A stretch of DNA of 64,000 nucleotides from Vibrio rotiferianus CAIM 577 = LMG 21460 (GCF_002741985.1 NZ_APHW01000028.1:35027-99026), one strand, 5' to 3'. Shown: positions 1-10,107, counted from the stretch's first letter. A program made the numbers and translations. The notes: generated by a model from the letters alone, not told the origin.

Positions 1-98
1 CAACGATTCGCTATCACATCCAACAACAGAAGTTAGTTGCCGATAGCTCAAAGACAGAACGAGTAACAACGGTCTTACAACCTAATCAGGTAAAATAA
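1..98 (+). CDS. lptA: LptA C-terminal end (partial)
   Basis: An open frame enters at the window edge (codons from base 3) and ends at TAA 96-98, giving about 31 residues ending in QPNQVK. It has no start in the window. Its position one base before lptB is that of lptA, which encodes the periplasmic bridge protein of the LPS transport machine. The visible tail is too short for domain recognition, so the name rests on context. Confidence 0.75.
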   Translation, partial: TIRYHIQQQKLVADSSKTERVTTVLQPNQVK

Positions 99-99
99 A

Positions 100-825
100 A
101 TGTCAATTTTACGCGCAAAGAACCTTGCGAAAAGTTACAAAAAGCGCAAGGTTGTGACTGATGTGAGTCTAGAAGTCGAATCTGGCCAAATTGTTGGTCT
201 GCTCGGGCCAAACGGTGCAGGTAAAACCACATCATTTTACATGATTGTAGGCTTGGTGCCTCGTGATGAAGGTATCATCACTATCGACGACCAAGATATT
301 AGTATTCTACCTATGCATAGCCGTTCTCGTATGGGGATCGGCTACTTACCACAAGAAGCATCAATCTTCCGTAAGCTATCTGTTGAAGACAATATCATGG
401 CCGTTCTTGAGACTCGCCAAGAGTTAACACGAGAAGAGCGCCAAGATAAACTGGAAGATTTATTGGAAGAATTCCACATACAGCACATACGAAACAGTGC
501 AGGTATGGCACTATCAGGTGGTGAACGCCGCCGTGTAGAAATTGCTCGTGCATTGGCAGCAAACCCTCAGTTCATTTTGTTGGATGAACCGTTCGCGGGT
601 GTTGACCCAATTTCGGTTAACGACATCAAGAAAATCATCGAACACTTGCGCGATCGCGGTCTTGGTGTATTAATCACTGACCACAACGTACGTGAAACCT
701 TGGACGTGTGTGAAAAAGCCTATATCGTAAGCCAAGGTCACCTCATCGCTTCTGGGACTCCGGACGAAGTTCTCAACAACGAACAAGTGAAACAAGTTTA
801 TCTCGGCGAACAATTCCGTCTATGA
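100..825 (+). CDS. lptB: LPS export ABC transporter ATPase LptB
   Basis: This 241-residue cytoplasmic ATPase powers the LptB2FGC complex, which extracts LPS from the inner membrane and pushes it along the LptA bridge. The sequence shows Walker [10 protein letters not shown] (about 36-44), the Q-loop YLPQEAS (82-88), the signature LSGGERRR (138-145), Walker B FILLDEPF with catalytic Glu163, and the H-loop in ITDHNVRET. The length is the normal family length. The ATG lies one base after the lptA stop, so the two are co-transcribed, and rpoN follows 50 bases downstream as in other gammaproteobacteria. LptF and LptG are encoded outside this window. Confidence 0.98.
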   Translation: MSILRAKNLAKSYKKRKVVTDVSLEVESGQIVGLLGPNGAGKTTSFYMIVGLVPRDEGIITIDDQDISILPMHSRSRMGIGYLPQEASIFRKLSVEDNIMAVLETRQELTREERQDKLEDLLEEFHIQHIRNSAGMALSGGERRRVEIARALAANPQFILLDEPFAGVDPISVNDIKKIIEHLRDRGLGVLITDHNVRETLDVCEKAYIVSQGHLIASGTPDEVLNNEQVKQVYLGEQFRL

Positions 826-875
826 TTACATTAGGAACGGTAAGATTCTGAGCATTACAAGGTAAGTAACACTGA

Positions 876-2351
876 ATGAAACCTTCATTACAACTCAAGC
901 TAGGTCAACAGTTAGCCATGACGCCACAGCTGCAACAAGCGATTCGTTTGTTGCAATTGTCGACGCTCGATCTTCAACAAGAAATCCAAGAAGCGTTGGA
1001 CTCCAACCCGTTACTGGAAGTTGAAGAAGGCCACGAAGAGCCTCAAGCAAACGGTGAAGACAAATCAGCGTCTGAATCTGCTGATAACAGTGCGAACGAA
1101 GCCAACGATGCCTCAGAGCCCGACCTTCCAGACAGCTCAGACGTGATTGAAAAATCGGAAATCAGCTCTGAGCTAGAAATTGATACCACTTGGGATGACG
1201 TATACAGCGCAAACACGGGCAGCACTGGCCTAGCGCTGGATGACGACATGCCAGTCTACCAAGGTGAGACCACTGAGTCGCTGCACGATTACCTCATGTG
1301 GCAGTTAGACTTAACACCTTTCAGTGAAACCGACCGCACCATCGCCCTCGCGATCATCGATGCCATCGACGACTACGGCTACCTAACCCTTTCTCCTGAA
1401 GAAATCCACGAAAGCTTCGATAACGAAGAAGTGGAATTAGATGAAGTAGAAGCGGTACGTAAGCGTATCCAACAATTTGACCCACTTGGTGTAGCCTCTC
1501 GCAACCTGCAAGAATGCTTGCTACTGCAACTGGCGACCTTCCCTGAAGACACGCCGTGGCTCGCTGAAGCAAAAATGGTGTTAAGCGATCATATCGACCA
1601 CCTTGGTAATCGCGACTACAAGCTGGTCATCAAAGAAACTAAGCTTAAAGAAGCGGACTTGCGTGAAGTATTGAAGTTGATTCAACAACTTGATCCGCGC
1701 CCAGGTAGTCGTATCACACCCGATGACACTGAATACGTCATTCCGGATGTGTCCGTATTTAAAGATCATGGTAAATGGACCGTCTCCATAAACCCTGACA
1801 GCATTCCGAAACTAAAAGTAAATCAACAATATGCGCAACTAGGCAAAGGCAACAGTGCGGATAGCCAGTACATTCGCAGCAATTTGCAAGAGGCAAAATG
1901 GCTAATCAAGAGCCTAGAAAGCAGAAACGAGACGCTTCTCAAAGTTGCAAGATGTATTGTTGAACATCAACAAGATTTCTTCGAGTATGGTGAAGAAGCC
2001 ATGAAACCAATGGTACTTAACGATGTAGCATTGGATGTGGACATGCATGAGTCAACGATCTCTCGTGTGACTACACAGAAGTTTATGCATACCCCACGTG
2101 GCATTTTTGAATTGAAGTACTTCTTCTCTAGTCATGTTAGTACAGACAATGGTGGAGAATGTTCGTCCACAGCAATTCGCGCTCTCATAAAAAAACTGGT
2201 CGCAGCGGAAAATACCGCTAAACCATTGAGTGACAGCAAAATTGCTGCTCTTCTGGCTGACCAAGGGATTCAAGTCGCAAGACGAACGATCGCGAAGTAT
2301 CGTGAATCCTTGGGTATCGCCCCTTCAAGTCAGCGTAAACGCCTACTTTAA
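876..2351 (+). CDS. rpoN: RNA polymerase sigma-54 factor RpoN
   Basis: This 491-residue sigma factor recognises -24/-12 promoters and needs AAA+ activators to open them. In vibrios it controls flagella, nitrogen assimilation and the quorum-sensing sRNAs. Region I is the Gln/Leu-rich N-terminus (about 1-48, starting [20 protein letters not shown]). An acidic, Ser/Asp/Glu-rich linker follows (about 50-130), then the core-binding and HTH regions. Near the end lies the RpoN box [12 protein letters not shown], which binds the -24 element. Regions and length are complete. The gene follows lptB and is followed 24 bases later by hpf, the standard rpoN operon. Confidence 0.98.
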   Translation: MKPSLQLKLGQQLAMTPQLQQAIRLLQLSTLDLQQEIQEALDSNPLLEVEEGHEEPQANGEDKSASESADNSANEANDASEPDLPDSSDVIEKSEISSELEIDTTWDDVYSANTGSTGLALDDDMPVYQGETTESLHDYLMWQLDLTPFSETDRTIALAIIDAIDDYGYLTLSPEEIHESFDNEEVELDEVEAVRKRIQQFDPLGVASRNLQECLLLQLATFPEDTPWLAEAKMVLSDHIDHLGNRDYKLVIKETKLKEADLREVLKLIQQLDPRPGSRITPDDTEYVIPDVSVFKDHGKWTVSINPDSIPKLKVNQQYAQLGKGNSADSQYIRSNLQEAKWLIKSLESRNETLLKVARCIVEHQQDFFEYGEEAMKPMVLNDVALDVDMHESTISRVTTQKFMHTPRGIFELKYFFSSHVSTDNGGECSSTAIRALIKKLVAAENTAKPLSDSKIAALLADQGIQVARRTIAKYRESLGIAPSSQRKRLL

Positions 2352-2375
2352 GGCACCAACTGAAAAGGAAAGTCT

Positions 2376-2663
2376 ATGCAAATCAATATTCAAGGCCATC
2401 ACGTTGATCTTACCGATTCAATGCAAGACTATGTTCAATCTAAGTTTCAGAAGCTCGAAAGGTTCTTCGACCACATCAATCAAGTACAAGTCGTACTAAA
2501 AGTTGAAAAACTCAACCAAATAGCGGAAGCTACGCTCCACATAAATCAGGGCGAAATCCATGCGTCATCGAATGACGAAAATATGTATGCAGCAATTGAT
2601 TCGCTGGTGGATAAATTAGTTCGTCAACTTAACAAGCACAAAGAAAAACTAAACAGTCATTAA
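2376..2663 (+). CDS. hpf: Ribosome hibernation promoting factor (short HPF)
   Basis: This 95-residue protein belongs to the short HPF/YfiA family and starts MQINIQGHHVDLTDSMQDYV. Short HPF binds the 30S decoding region in stationary phase and, together with RMF in gammaproteobacteria, promotes inactive 100S ribosome dimers. It lacks the C-terminal dimerisation domain of long HPF, as expected in an organism expected to have RMF. The start follows an AAGGAAAG ribosome-binding site. The gene sits between rpoN and ptsN, with only two bases before ptsN, so translation is probably coupled. Confidence 0.95.
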   Translation: MQINIQGHHVDLTDSMQDYVQSKFQKLERFFDHINQVQVVLKVEKLNQIAEATLHINQGEIHASSNDENMYAAIDSLVDKLVRQLNKHKEKLNSH

Positions 2664-2665
2664 TC

Positions 2666-3112
2666 ATGCAATTGAGCGAGATACTGTCACTGGACTGCAC
2701 CAAAAGTGCAGTCCATTGTACAAGTAAGAAACGTGCCCTAGAGATGATCAGTCAGATTGTCGCTGAAAACACGGGCCAAGATTCTACACAACTGTTTGAG
2801 TGTATGCTCAGCAGAGAAAAAATGGGGAGTACTGGTATCGGTAATGGTATTGCTATTCCTCACGCAAGAATGCAATCCAGCGACAAAGCTATCGCCGTTT
2901 TACTACAATGCGACGAAGCAATTGAGTTTGACGCTATCGACAACCGACCTGTCGACCTTCTTTTTGCTCTTCTTGTTCCCGAAGAACAGTGCAAAGAGCA
3001 CCTCAAAACACTTTCCTCTATGGCAGAGCGCTTGAGTGATAAGCAAGTACTCAAAATGCTGCGTAAAGCTCAGAGTGACGAAGAACTCTACGACATTATG
3101 ATTCATCAGTAA
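2666..3112 (+). CDS. ptsN: Nitrogen PTS EIIA component PtsN
   Basis: This 148-residue EIIA-Ntr protein is a phosphoryl acceptor of the nitrogen phosphotransferase system (PtsP to NPr to PtsN). It regulates potassium transport and stress functions rather than moving sugar. The active-site His is in GIAIPHAR (His66), the classical EIIA-fructose/mannitol-type motif. The whole length is one PTS EIIA type-2 domain. The phosphodonor NPr is encoded two genes downstream, with rapZ between, so donor and acceptor share one transcript. Confidence 0.97.
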   Translation: MQLSEILSLDCTKSAVHCTSKKRALEMISQIVAENTGQDSTQLFECMLSREKMGSTGIGNGIAIPHARMQSSDKAIAVLLQCDEAIEFDAIDNRPVDLLFALLVPEEQCKEHLKTLSSMAERLSDKQVLKMLRKAQSDEELYDIMIHQ

Positions 3113-3126
3113 TCGAGGCAATCACC

Positions 3127-3990
3127 ATGCGATTAATCGTTGTTAGCGGGCACTCTGGTGCCGGGAAGAGTGTTGCCTTACGCGTACTTGAGGATTTAGG
3201 TTATTACTGTGTAGACAACCTACCAGTCAACTTACTCGACGCGTTTGTTCAATCAGTCTCTGAGAGCAAACAAAACGTTGCAGTAAGCATCGATATTCGA
3301 AATATCCCTAAGAAACTCAAAGAACTAAACACCACGCTAGAAAAGCTAAAGGCTGAGCTGGACGTTACGGTACTGTTCTTAGATGCGAACAAAGAAACGC
3401 TACTTAAACGCTACAGCGAAACCCGCCGAATTCATCCCTTATCATTGGGAAGCCAGTCTTTATCACTGGATCAAGCCATTGAGCTTGAGCATGAAATACT
3501 GATGCCACTAAAAGCGCATGCTGACTTAGTCCTGAACAGTAGCGGTCAATCTCTGCATGATCTCAGCGAAACGGTACGTATGCGTGTTGAAGGGCGCGAG
3601 CGTAAAGACTTGGTGATGGTGTTTGAATCATTTGGTTTCAAGTACGGCTTGCCATCAGATGCAGATTACGTGTTTGATGTGCGCTTCTTACCAAACCCAC
3701 ATTGGGAGCCTGCGTTGCGCCCTCTTACTGGTTTGGATGCTCCGATCGGTGCGTTCCTAGAGCAGCATCAGTCAGTACTTGACCTAAAATACCAGATTGA
3801 AAGCTTCATTGAGACTTGGCTGCCTCTATTAGAGAAAAACAACCGCAGCTACCTGACCGTTGCGATTGGTTGTACTGGTGGCAAACATCGCTCGGTTTAT
3901 CTCACTCAAAAAATCGGTGAGTACTTTGCGGATAAAGGACACCAAGTACAAATTCGCCACACTTCACTGGAAAAGAATGTTAAGGAATAA
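3127..3990 (+). CDS. rapZ: RNase adapter RapZ
   Basis: RapZ (287 residues) binds the sRNA GlmZ and hands it to RNase E. This lowers glmS expression when glucosamine-6-phosphate is plentiful, and so tunes cell-wall and LPS precursor supply. The N-terminal P-loop GHSGAGKS (8-15) and the C-terminal motif [11 protein letters not shown], part of the RNA/metabolite-binding domain, are both present. The length matches the family. It lies between ptsN and npr. The regulated gene glmS and the sRNAs are not in this window. Confidence 0.97.
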   Translation: MRLIVVSGHSGAGKSVALRVLEDLGYYCVDNLPVNLLDAFVQSVSESKQNVAVSIDIRNIPKKLKELNTTLEKLKAELDVTVLFLDANKETLLKRYSETRRIHPLSLGSQSLSLDQAIELEHEILMPLKAHADLVLNSSGQSLHDLSETVRMRVEGRERKDLVMVFESFGFKYGLPSDADYVFDVRFLPNPHWEPALRPLTGLDAPIGAFLEQHQSVLDLKYQIESFIETWLPLLEKNNRSYLTVAIGCTGGKHRSVYLTQKIGEYFADKGHQVQIRHTSLEKNVKE

Positions 3991-3992
3991 CG

Positions 3993-4268
3993 GTGGAACT
4001 AAGTCGTAAAGTATTGATCCAAAACCGCTTAGGCTTGCACGCTCGTGCGGCAGTAAAATTGGTCGAACTGGCACAGAGCTTCGATGCGGTGATCACCATC
4101 GATAACGAAGAAGACAAAACTGCAACTGCAGACAGCGTCATGGGCTTGCTGATGTTGGAATCCGCCCAAGGACAATACGTGACCATCCACGCCACTGGGG
4201 ACCAATCCGAGCAAGCTCTTGATGCGGTTTGCTACTTGATTGAAGATAAGTTTGACGAAGGCGAGTGA
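3993..4268 (+). CDS. npr: Phosphocarrier protein NPr
   Basis: This 91-residue HPr-like protein passes phosphate from PtsP (EI-Ntr) to PtsN. The active-site His16 lies in NRLGLHARA, and the regulatory-site region reads LLMLESAQG. The start codon is GTG, three bases after the rapZ stop, and no better ATG exists in frame. The stop codon lies inside the first arm of the hairpin that ends the operon, so the transcript finishes directly after translation. Also called ptsO. Confidence 0.95.
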   Translation: MELSRKVLIQNRLGLHARAAVKLVELAQSFDAVITIDNEEDKTATADSVMGLLMLESAQGQYVTIHATGDQSEQALDAVCYLIEDKFDEGE

Positions 4269-4284
4269 TTCACTCGCTTTTTTA
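4261..4284 (+). terminator. Terminator of the lptB-npr operon
   Basis: The perfect inverted repeat GCGAGTGA/TCACTCGC with a one-base centre is followed by a run of T. The left arm overlaps the last codons and stop of npr. Confidence 0.85.
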
Positions 4285-4308
4285 TTATCTCTAGCCAGAT
4301 ATCCCACA

Positions 4309-4575
4309 TATACCCAAGTAACCTCGAGATGCTAGGTTCAGCGAGACTGACTTGGTTTGTAGACGCGGCGGCGATTTAAAGGTTTAGTGGGTCTAAATCA
4401 AGAATCGACAACAAAGTATACAAGCCAAGGCAGCTCGCCCTTTGGGAGCGTGTCATTGACCCGATTGCTGCGTCAAACAACTTGGAAAGAGCTGGCTATT
4501 ACACTGCGTTGTTTTCCTTGCTCTCGAATCAATGACAACGCTCTGAATCCTGCATCTTGAAGTCACTTGGGTATA
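4309..4575. repeat. MITE-like inverted-repeat element, about 267 bp
   Basis: Bases 4309-4332 and the reverse complement of 4552-4575 match at 21 of 24 positions; both begin TATACCCAAGT and end AGATGC. The interior has no open frame of note, and no transposase is present. The ends carry TATA, which would fit insertion at a TA target. The element fills most of the 431-base gap between npr and mgtE. The rest of the gap is the mgtE leader, with a GGGAGGA ribosome-binding site. I do not recognise a named family; a short non-autonomous transposon remnant or an intergenic Vibrio repeat are the likely readings. Confidence 0.7.
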
Positions 4576-4699
4576 ACTTTCACCTCCTGCTTAAATTCCG
4601 ATAAATAATTTTGTCGACTTTCATAAGTTGTTATTAAAAGGTGCCTAGAATTAAGTTATTATTCAAAGCATTGTAAATATCAGGAATTGGGAGGAATGA

Positions 4700-6055
4700 A
4701 TGGCAGAGCAAATAGAATTCGACCAAGCTCACCAAGCCCTCCAAGAAGTCACAGAAGCACTAGAAAACGGTCGCTTTGTCCATGTTCGTCGCCAACTGCA
4801 GGACATGGAACCTGAGGATATCGCCCACCTTTTAGAAGCCTCGCCACGTAAGAGCCGTGAAGTTCTTTGGCAGCTCACCGATCCAGAAGATTACGGTGAG
4901 ATTCTTGACGAGCTGAACGAAGACGTTAAAGACAGTCTTGTGTCTAAAATGGCTCCTGAAGCGCTTGCAGAAGCGACGGAAGGCATGGACACCGATGACG
5001 TGGCTTACGTACTGCGTAGCTTGCCTGACGACGTCTCACGTGAAGTTCTGTCCCAGATGGACTCTGCCGATCGTCTGCGCGTGGAAACCGCCCTATCCTA
5101 CCCTGAGGATACCGCGGGTGGACTGATGAACACCGACGTAATCACCATTCGTGGTGACGTTGATGTGGATGTTGTCCTGCGTTATCTGCGTATGAAAGGC
5201 GAGCTGCCTGAAGCAACTGACGCGCTGTACGTCATTGATGATGAGAGCAAACTGATTGGTGAACTACCGATCACGACGCTGATCACCACGCAACCTGATG
5301 TCAAAGTCAGTGAAGTGATGGAAGATGCGGATGATGCGATTACTGTTGATACTAGTGACTCTGACGTAGCAAGCCTGTTTGAGCGTCGTAACTGGGTATC
5401 TGCTCCGGTTGTGGATGAAAACCAGCACCTCGTTGGTCGTATCACCATCGATGACGTGGTCGACGTTATCCGCGAAGATGCTGAGCACTCAATGATGAGT
5501 ATGGCGGGTATGGATGACGACGAAGATACCTTCGCGCCTGTAGTAAAGTCTGCTCGTAAACGTAGTATTTGGCTTGGTGCCAACGTACTTGCTGCACTAG
5601 CCGCTGCTTCTGTCTCCAACATGTTTGAAGCGACTCTAGACCAAATGGCAGCGATTGCAGTTTTGATGACCATCGTACCTTCAATGGGTGGTGTGGCCGG
5701 TAACCAAACCGTAGCGCTTGTTATCCGTGGCTTAGCGCTCGGTCATATCGGTGACTCGAACAAACGCGAACTCTTGATGAAAGAAGCCGCCATCGGCTTG
5801 CTGAACGGCATCATGTGGGCACTGATCATCGGTGGTATTGTGGTTGCTTGGAAAGGTAACTGGATGCTTGGTGGGATAATCTCCGCCGCCATGCTGACCA
5901 ACCTACTGGTTGCGGGTGTTGCGGGTGTAACTATCCCAATACTACTGAAGAAAATGAACATCGACCCAGCCCTTGCTGGCGGTATGGCGCTAACCACAGT
6001 GACTGATGTGATTGGTCTGTCGGTCTTCCTCGGTCTCGCAACCTTGATGATTTAG
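4700..6055 (+). CDS. mgtE: Magnesium transporter MgtE
   Basis: This 451-residue inner-membrane Mg2+ channel/transporter has the standard MgtE layout. A helical N domain (about 1-130, many Asp/Glu) comes first, then two CBS domains (about 135-255, with the DAxYVIDD and VVDENQHLVGRITIDD strands), a connecting helix and about five membrane helices in the last 170 residues. The acidic N and CBS domains sense cytosolic Mg2+ and gate the pore. The final helix ends LSVFLGLATLMI. It appears monocistronic: an inverted-repeat element lies upstream and a two-way terminator follows. I see no Mg2+ riboswitch in the 120 bases before the start. Confidence 0.96.
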   Translation: MAEQIEFDQAHQALQEVTEALENGRFVHVRRQLQDMEPEDIAHLLEASPRKSREVLWQLTDPEDYGEILDELNEDVKDSLVSKMAPEALAEATEGMDTDDVAYVLRSLPDDVSREVLSQMDSADRLRVETALSYPEDTAGGLMNTDVITIRGDVDVDVVLRYLRMKGELPEATDALYVIDDESKLIGELPITTLITTQPDVKVSEVMEDADDAITVDTSDSDVASLFERRNWVSAPVVDENQHLVGRITIDDVVDVIREDAEHSMMSMAGMDDDEDTFAPVVKSARKRSIWLGANVLAALAAASVSNMFEATLDQMAAIAVLMTIVPSMGGVAGNQTVALVIRGLALGHIGDSNKRELLMKEAAIGLLNGIMWALIIGGIVVAWKGNWMLGGIISAAMLTNLLVAGVAGVTIPILLKKMNIDPALAGGMALTTVTDVIGLSVFLGLATLMI

Positions 6056-6086
6056 TCTTTCTAGTGAGCCGCTGATAACAAGCAAT

Positions 6087-6117
6087 AAAAAAGCCTGATG
6101 AACACATCAGGCTTTTT
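6087..6117. terminator. Bidirectional terminator between mgtE and pmbA
   Basis: AAGCCTGATG and CATCAGGCTT pair around a four-base loop, with A-run and T-run flanks, so the hairpin can serve both convergent genes. Confidence 0.88.
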
Positions 6118-6138
6118 CGTATCTAGCGGTTAGCAAGC

Positions 6139-7482
6139 TTATTCACCAGCAACCTTCATGGTATCCAACAAGATAGAACCCGTTTGGATTTGTGAGCGTG
6201 TTTCTACATCGCTACCCACAGCCACAATCTGATTGAACATGTCTTTCAAGTTACCCGCGATAGTAATTTCAGATACTGGGTATTGGATTTCACCGTTTTC
6301 TACCCAGAAACCTGCAGCACCACGAGAGTAATCGCCAGTCACAACGTTCACGCCTTGACCCATGGTCTCTGTTACCAGTAGACCAGTGCCCAGCTCTTTC
6401 AGCATTTGCTCGAAGTTTTGACCTGTCGACTTCACGTACCAGTTGTGGATTCCACCAGCGTGACCCGTTGGGTCCATCTTCATCTTGCGAGCGGCATAGC
6501 TGGTTAGCAAGTAAGTTGCTAAAACACCATCGGTGATGATTTCACGATCTTGCGTGTATACACCTTCACTATCAAATGGACTTGAAGCCAAACCACGTAA
6601 TACGTGTGGACGCTCAGAAATGTTGAACCACTCAGGCAATACTTGCTTACCAAGATGATCCAATAGGAAAGAAGACTTACGGTATAGGTTGCCACCGCTG
6701 ATTGCCATCACTAGGTGACCAATCAAGCCTGTTGCTACATCCGCAGCAAACATCACCGGGTATTTGCCTGTCTTAAGCTTTTGCGCATCAAGTCGGCTGA
6801 TGGTTTTCTCTGCAGCGTTGCGACCAACAGTTTCTGGTGTCCAAAGATCATCACGATGACGCGCAACGGTGTAGCTGTAATCACGTTCCATCTCGCCGTT
6901 TTGACCCACACCAATCACACAACAGCTGGTACTATGACGGCTGGATGCGTAGCTTGCTAACAAACCGTGACTGTTACCGTACACTTTTACGCCGTAGTGG
7001 CTATCGTAGCTTGCACCATCGCTTTGCTTAATCGCATCGCTGTAGTTCAATGCTTCTTTTTCAGCAGCAATCGCGACTTGCGCTGCGTAGTCTGGATCGG
7101 GTGCATCTGGGTGGAAAAGGTCTAAGTCTGGTACCTCTTTCACCATGTATTCTTTTGGAGCAGGACCTGCGAATGGGTCTTCTGATGTGTATTGAGCAAT
7201 GTCTAGTGCTGCTAAGACCGTTTGCTCGATAGCAGCTTCACTCAAGTCAGATGTGGAAGCACTGCCTTTGCGTTGACCACGGTAGACGGTGATACCCAGT
7301 GCGCCATCGCTATTGAATTCAACGTTTTCCACGTCACCCATGCGAGTGGAAACACTCAAACCTGTGCTCTTGGTGATTGCGACTTCAGCGGCATCAGACT
7401 TCGCCGCAGCGATTTCTAGTGCACGTGAAACGGCTTGTTCTAGCTCGGTACGTTGCTCAGCAACCTGCTGTTTAATATCCAT
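6139..7482 (-). CDS. pmbA: Metalloprotease subunit PmbA/TldE
   Basis: This 447-residue protein is the TldE half of the TldD-TldE protease. In E. coli that heterodimer matures microcin B17 and degrades the CcdA antitoxin, threading unfolded peptides to a zinc site. PmbA itself lacks the HExxxH zinc motif, which TldD supplies (encoded at 16476-17921). The region with [14 protein letters not shown] and the C-terminal [10 protein letters not shown] are typical of the family, and the length is normal. The ATG at 7482 is followed by [14 protein letters not shown]. It is divergent from darP, as yjgA and pmbA are in E. coli. Confidence 0.96.
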   Translation of the reverse strand: MDIKQQVAEQRTELEQAVSRALEIAAAKSDAAEVAITKSTGLSVSTRMGDVENVEFNSDGALGITVYRGQRKGSASTSDLSEAAIEQTVLAALDIAQYTSEDPFAGPAPKEYMVKEVPDLDLFHPDAPDPDYAAQVAIAAEKEALNYSDAIKQSDGASYDSHYGVKVYGNSHGLLASYASSRHSTSCCVIGVGQNGEMERDYSYTVARHRDDLWTPETVGRNAAEKTISRLDAQKLKTGKYPVMFAADVATGLIGHLVMAISGGNLYRKSSFLLDHLGKQVLPEWFNISERPHVLRGLASSPFDSEGVYTQDREIITDGVLATYLLTSYAARKMKMDPTGHAGGIHNWYVKSTGQNFEQMLKELGTGLLVTETMGQGVNVVTGDYSRGAAGFWVENGEIQYPVSEITIAGNLKDMFNQIVAVGSDVETRSQIQTGSILLDTMKVAGE

Positions 7483-7592
7483 TGTCTTTCACATCTTGTA
7501 TTCGATGTACAATAGAATAACAAGAATTTCGCTTTCTCCCCACGATTCTTGTTAAAATAGTCATAATATTAATCAAAACACAGGCAACTGAA

Positions 7593-8117
7593 ATGGCACG
7601 TAAGAATCAAAAAGCGCCATGGGAACCAGAAGAAGAGATCATCTGGGTAAGTAAATCCGAGATGAAGCGAGACATGGAAGAGCTGCAAAAGCTAGGTGAA
7701 GAGCTTGTAGGCCTAAAGCCAGCTGTTCTAGATAAGTTTCCATTGAGCGAAGACCTACGAGAAGCGGTTGCTGATGCACAACGCTTTAAAAACGAAGCGC
7801 GTCGTCGTCAGCTACAACGTATTGGTAAACTAATGCGTTACGAAGATCCAGAACCAATCCAAGCGGCACTGGATAAAATCCGCAACAAGCACTCACAAGC
7901 GACAGCCGCTCTGCACAAGCTCGAAGCACTGCGTGATCGCGTTGTGGAAGAAGGCGATAAAGCGATTGATGACGTAATGGAACTGTACCCAGAAGCGGAT
8001 CGTCAACGTCTACGTCAACTTGCTCGCCAAGCAGCGAAAGAGAAGAAAGCCGGTAAACCAGCAAAATCTTACCGTGAAATCTTCCAAATTCTTAAAGCGT
8101 TTGAAGAAGAAATGTAA
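7593..8117 (+). CDS. darP: Ribosome biogenesis factor DarP (YjgA, DUF615)
   Basis: This 174-residue, highly charged, mostly helical protein starts [23 protein letters not shown]. DarP associates with late 50S precursors and helps form the peptidyl-transferase centre. The Lys/Arg/Glu-rich helices and the end in [14 protein letters not shown] fit the DUF615 family at normal length. It is divergent from pmbA with a gap of 110 bases that must hold both promoters, and a strong terminator follows it. Confidence 0.95.
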   Translation: MARKNQKAPWEPEEEIIWVSKSEMKRDMEELQKLGEELVGLKPAVLDKFPLSEDLREAVADAQRFKNEARRRQLQRIGKLMRYEDPEPIQAALDKIRNKHSQATAALHKLEALRDRVVEEGDKAIDDVMELYPEADRQRLRQLARQAAKEKKAGKPAKSYREIFQILKAFEEEM

Positions 8118-8135
8118 TTCAACGCTTAAGAACGT

Positions 8136-8164
8136 AAAAAGCAGACCTTTGTGTCTGCTTTTTT
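8136..8164. terminator. Terminator after darP
   Basis: GCAGAC and GTCTGC pair around a short loop between an A-run and a T-run. It can also stop transcription arriving from the convergent dehydrogenase gene. Confidence 0.85.
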
Positions 8165-8182
8165 CATGCCTATTTTCTGCTA

Positions 8183-9145
8183 TTACGCCAAGCGATTGAG
8201 ACTTTCACCGCGCTCAAAGGCGTTAATATTCTCAATCAAGATCTCTGCTAAACGTTGAATCGATGAATCACTGCCCCATGCTACGTGTGGCGTCAGCAAT
8301 AGGTTCGGCAAGTGCATATTGGCAATCAGCGGATTACTCTCATTGGCGGGCTCTTGGGTAAAGACATCAACCCCAGCACCAGCAATCTCACCTTGCTTTA
8401 AGCCGTCCACTAAAGCTTTTTCATCCACCAAGCCACCACGTCCGGTATTAATCAAGATCGATGTAGGCTTCATCAACTTGAGTTCTGCCTCACCAATCAA
8501 ATTACGTGTTTCATCATTCAGTGGACAATGCAGTGTGATGGCGTCCGCTTGCTCAAGAACCTCAGCAAAAGAAACATAACCTTCTCGGCACTCCATTACG
8601 CCTTTGCGCTCCGAAAACACCACGTTCATCCCTAACGCTTGTGCCATTTTTGCTGTTGCTTGACCTAATGCGCCGCTGCCAACCACACCCAAAGTGCTAC
8701 CTGCAACGTCTCCAATCGGATGCGTAAAGAAACAGAACTGTTTATTGCGTTGCCACTCGCCCGCTGCGATATCTTGGTGATAACCAAACAAGTTACGACG
8801 CAAAGTAAACAGCATCGCGATAACGTGTTCTGGCACAGAACGAGTCGCATAACCACGTACGTTCGCGACCGCAATGTAGTGCTCAGCGCAATAGTTGATA
8901 TCGACGTTGTTGAACCCCGTGGCCGCCACGGCAATCATCTTGAGATTAGGAAGCTGAGATAGAACAGCTTGGTCGAGCACCACTTTGTTACTGATAACGA
9001 TATCCGCATCAGTGAGACGCTCAATCACTTGTTCTGGAGAAGTCAGCTCGTATTCCACCCAATCATGGGCAAAGCTCGGGCGGGGCACCTGAATTTGAAC
9101 GGGGATGGTCGCGCGGTCGAGGAAGACCACTTTAGGCAGTGACAT
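8183..9145 (-). CDS. D-2-hydroxyacid dehydrogenase (glycerate/glyoxylate reductase type)
   Basis: This 320-residue NAD(P)H-dependent oxidoreductase reduces a 2-keto acid to the D-2-hydroxy acid. Glycerate dehydrogenase or glyoxylate/hydroxypyruvate reductase is the nearest subfamily by eye. The Rossmann motif GVVGSGALG is at about 153-161, and the catalytic triad is Arg236 (NTGRGG), Glu265 (FTQEP) and His287 (TPHVAWGS). All catalytic residues are intact. The substrate cannot be fixed from sequence. It is co-directional with rluA (32-base gap) but functionally unrelated. An AAGGAG site precedes the ATG. Confidence 0.9.
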   Translation of the reverse strand: MSLPKVVFLDRATIPVQIQVPRPSFAHDWVEYELTSPEQVIERLTDADIVISNKVVLDQAVLSQLPNLKMIAVAATGFNNVDINYCAEHYIAVANVRGYATRSVPEHVIAMLFTLRRNLFGYHQDIAAGEWQRNKQFCFFTHPIGDVAGSTLGVVGSGALGQATAKMAQALGMNVVFSERKGVMECREGYVSFAEVLEQADAITLHCPLNDETRNLIGEAELKLMKPTSILINTGRGGLVDEKALVDGLKQGEIAGAGVDVFTQEPANESNPLIANMHLPNLLLTPHVAWGSDSSIQRLAEILIENINAFERGESLNRLA

Positions 9146-9177
9146 AACAACTCCTTGTTCACTGCCTAAAGATGAAT

Positions 9178-9930
9178 TTATGGACGTGGCAGTGTTTTGT
9201 AATCTGGTAATTTACGCGCTGGGTTGAAATAGTCAAAGATCATCGCTTCCGCTTCCGGGTAAAAATCACAAGGAACGAAAATGCTAAGCACCCAATCGGT
9301 TTTCGGATGGTAGAAGCTCAGCTCAGCAGCGTGCAGTTCTAGGCGTTCGGAGAAAGCTTTCGCCTCTTCAGTTGCGTAAAATTCATCGCCTACAATCGGA
9401 TGACCTAATGCTTGCATGTGGACACGCAATTGGTGTGAGCGACCAGTGATAGGCAGTAAACGTACAATCGTCGTCTTCGCTCCATCAGGGTGCTCTTCTC
9501 GCTTCGCCACTTGGAATAGCGTCTTAGAAGGTTTGCCATCTTCAAAACACACTTTCTGCAGTGGACGGTTAGGCCAATCGCAAATCAGCGGTAGGTCAAT
9601 CTCACCTTCTTCTTGCTCTACGTGCCCCCAAACTCGTGCATAGTAGATCTTATGCGTCAATCGATATTGAAACTGCTTCTTTAAAGCACTTTCTGCATGT
9701 TTGTTCTTCGCCAGAACCATCAAACCGGAAGTCGACATATCCAAACGGTGTACCACTTGAATGTCTGGATACTGCTCAGTGAGGCGGCTCCACATACTGT
9801 CATAGTGCTCAGCGAGACGGCCCGGCACAGAGAGCAGACCGGATGGCTTATTCACAGCCAATATTTGCTCATCTTCAAAAACGACATCAATCCAAGGATC
9901 GGTTGGTGGATTGTACTCAAGCATTGCCAT
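9178..9930 (-). CDS. rluA: Dual-specificity pseudouridine synthase RluA
   Basis: This 250-residue enzyme is recognised as RluA, which makes pseudouridine at 23S rRNA position 746 and at position 32 of several tRNAs. The catalytic Asp is Asp64 in HRLDMSTSG. The later motifs RLLPITGRSHQLRVH and GHPIVGDEFY complete the RsuA/RluA family core. There is no S4 domain, consistent with RluA rather than RluC or RluD. In E. coli rluA is next to rapA; here an Nramp-like gene lies between. A second in-frame ATG at codon 3 is an alternative start. Confidence 0.93.
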   Translation of the reverse strand: MAMLEYNPPTDPWIDVVFEDEQILAVNKPSGLLSVPGRLAEHYDSMWSRLTEQYPDIQVVHRLDMSTSGLMVLAKNKHAESALKKQFQYRLTHKIYYARVWGHVEQEEGEIDLPLICDWPNRPLQKVCFEDGKPSKTLFQVAKREEHPDGAKTTIVRLLPITGRSHQLRVHMQALGHPIVGDEFYATEEAKAFSERLELHAAELSFYHPKTDWVLSIFVPCDFYPEAEAMIFDYFNPARKLPDYKTLPRP

Positions 9931-9964
9931 GGGCAGGATCTCTACAGAATAAAAACGCGCTGAT

Positions 9965-9988
9965 TATACCCAAGAGCCCTCAAGATGC
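9965..9988. repeat. Solitary copy of the 4309-4575 element terminus
   Basis: These 24 bases match the left terminus of the element at 4309-4332 at 20 of 24 positions (TATACCCAAG, then CTC, then AGATGC). No partner in inverted orientation is visible nearby. It lies just upstream of rluA in the 238-base gap before the Nramp-like gene. It may be a decayed element or a single half-site. Confidence 0.55.
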
Positions 9989-10107
9989 ATGCACAAAACA
10001 CGTTTAATTTTATCGCGAATCAGAGTCGATATAACTTTTTGAAATAACAAAAATCAACAAGTCAAACTACCAATAAAAATAAACTCAAACCAAGATGTAA
10101 ATTTAAA

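Noticed and set aside
5182..5673. 163-codon open frame on the minus strand within mgtE
   Set aside because: It lies fully opposite a well-conserved gene, has Ser/Thr-rich low-complexity content, and no ribosome-binding site.
10021..10107. Possible MntR or Fur operator before the Nramp-like gene
   Set aside because: The region is AT-rich, but I find no convincing palindrome matching either regulator.
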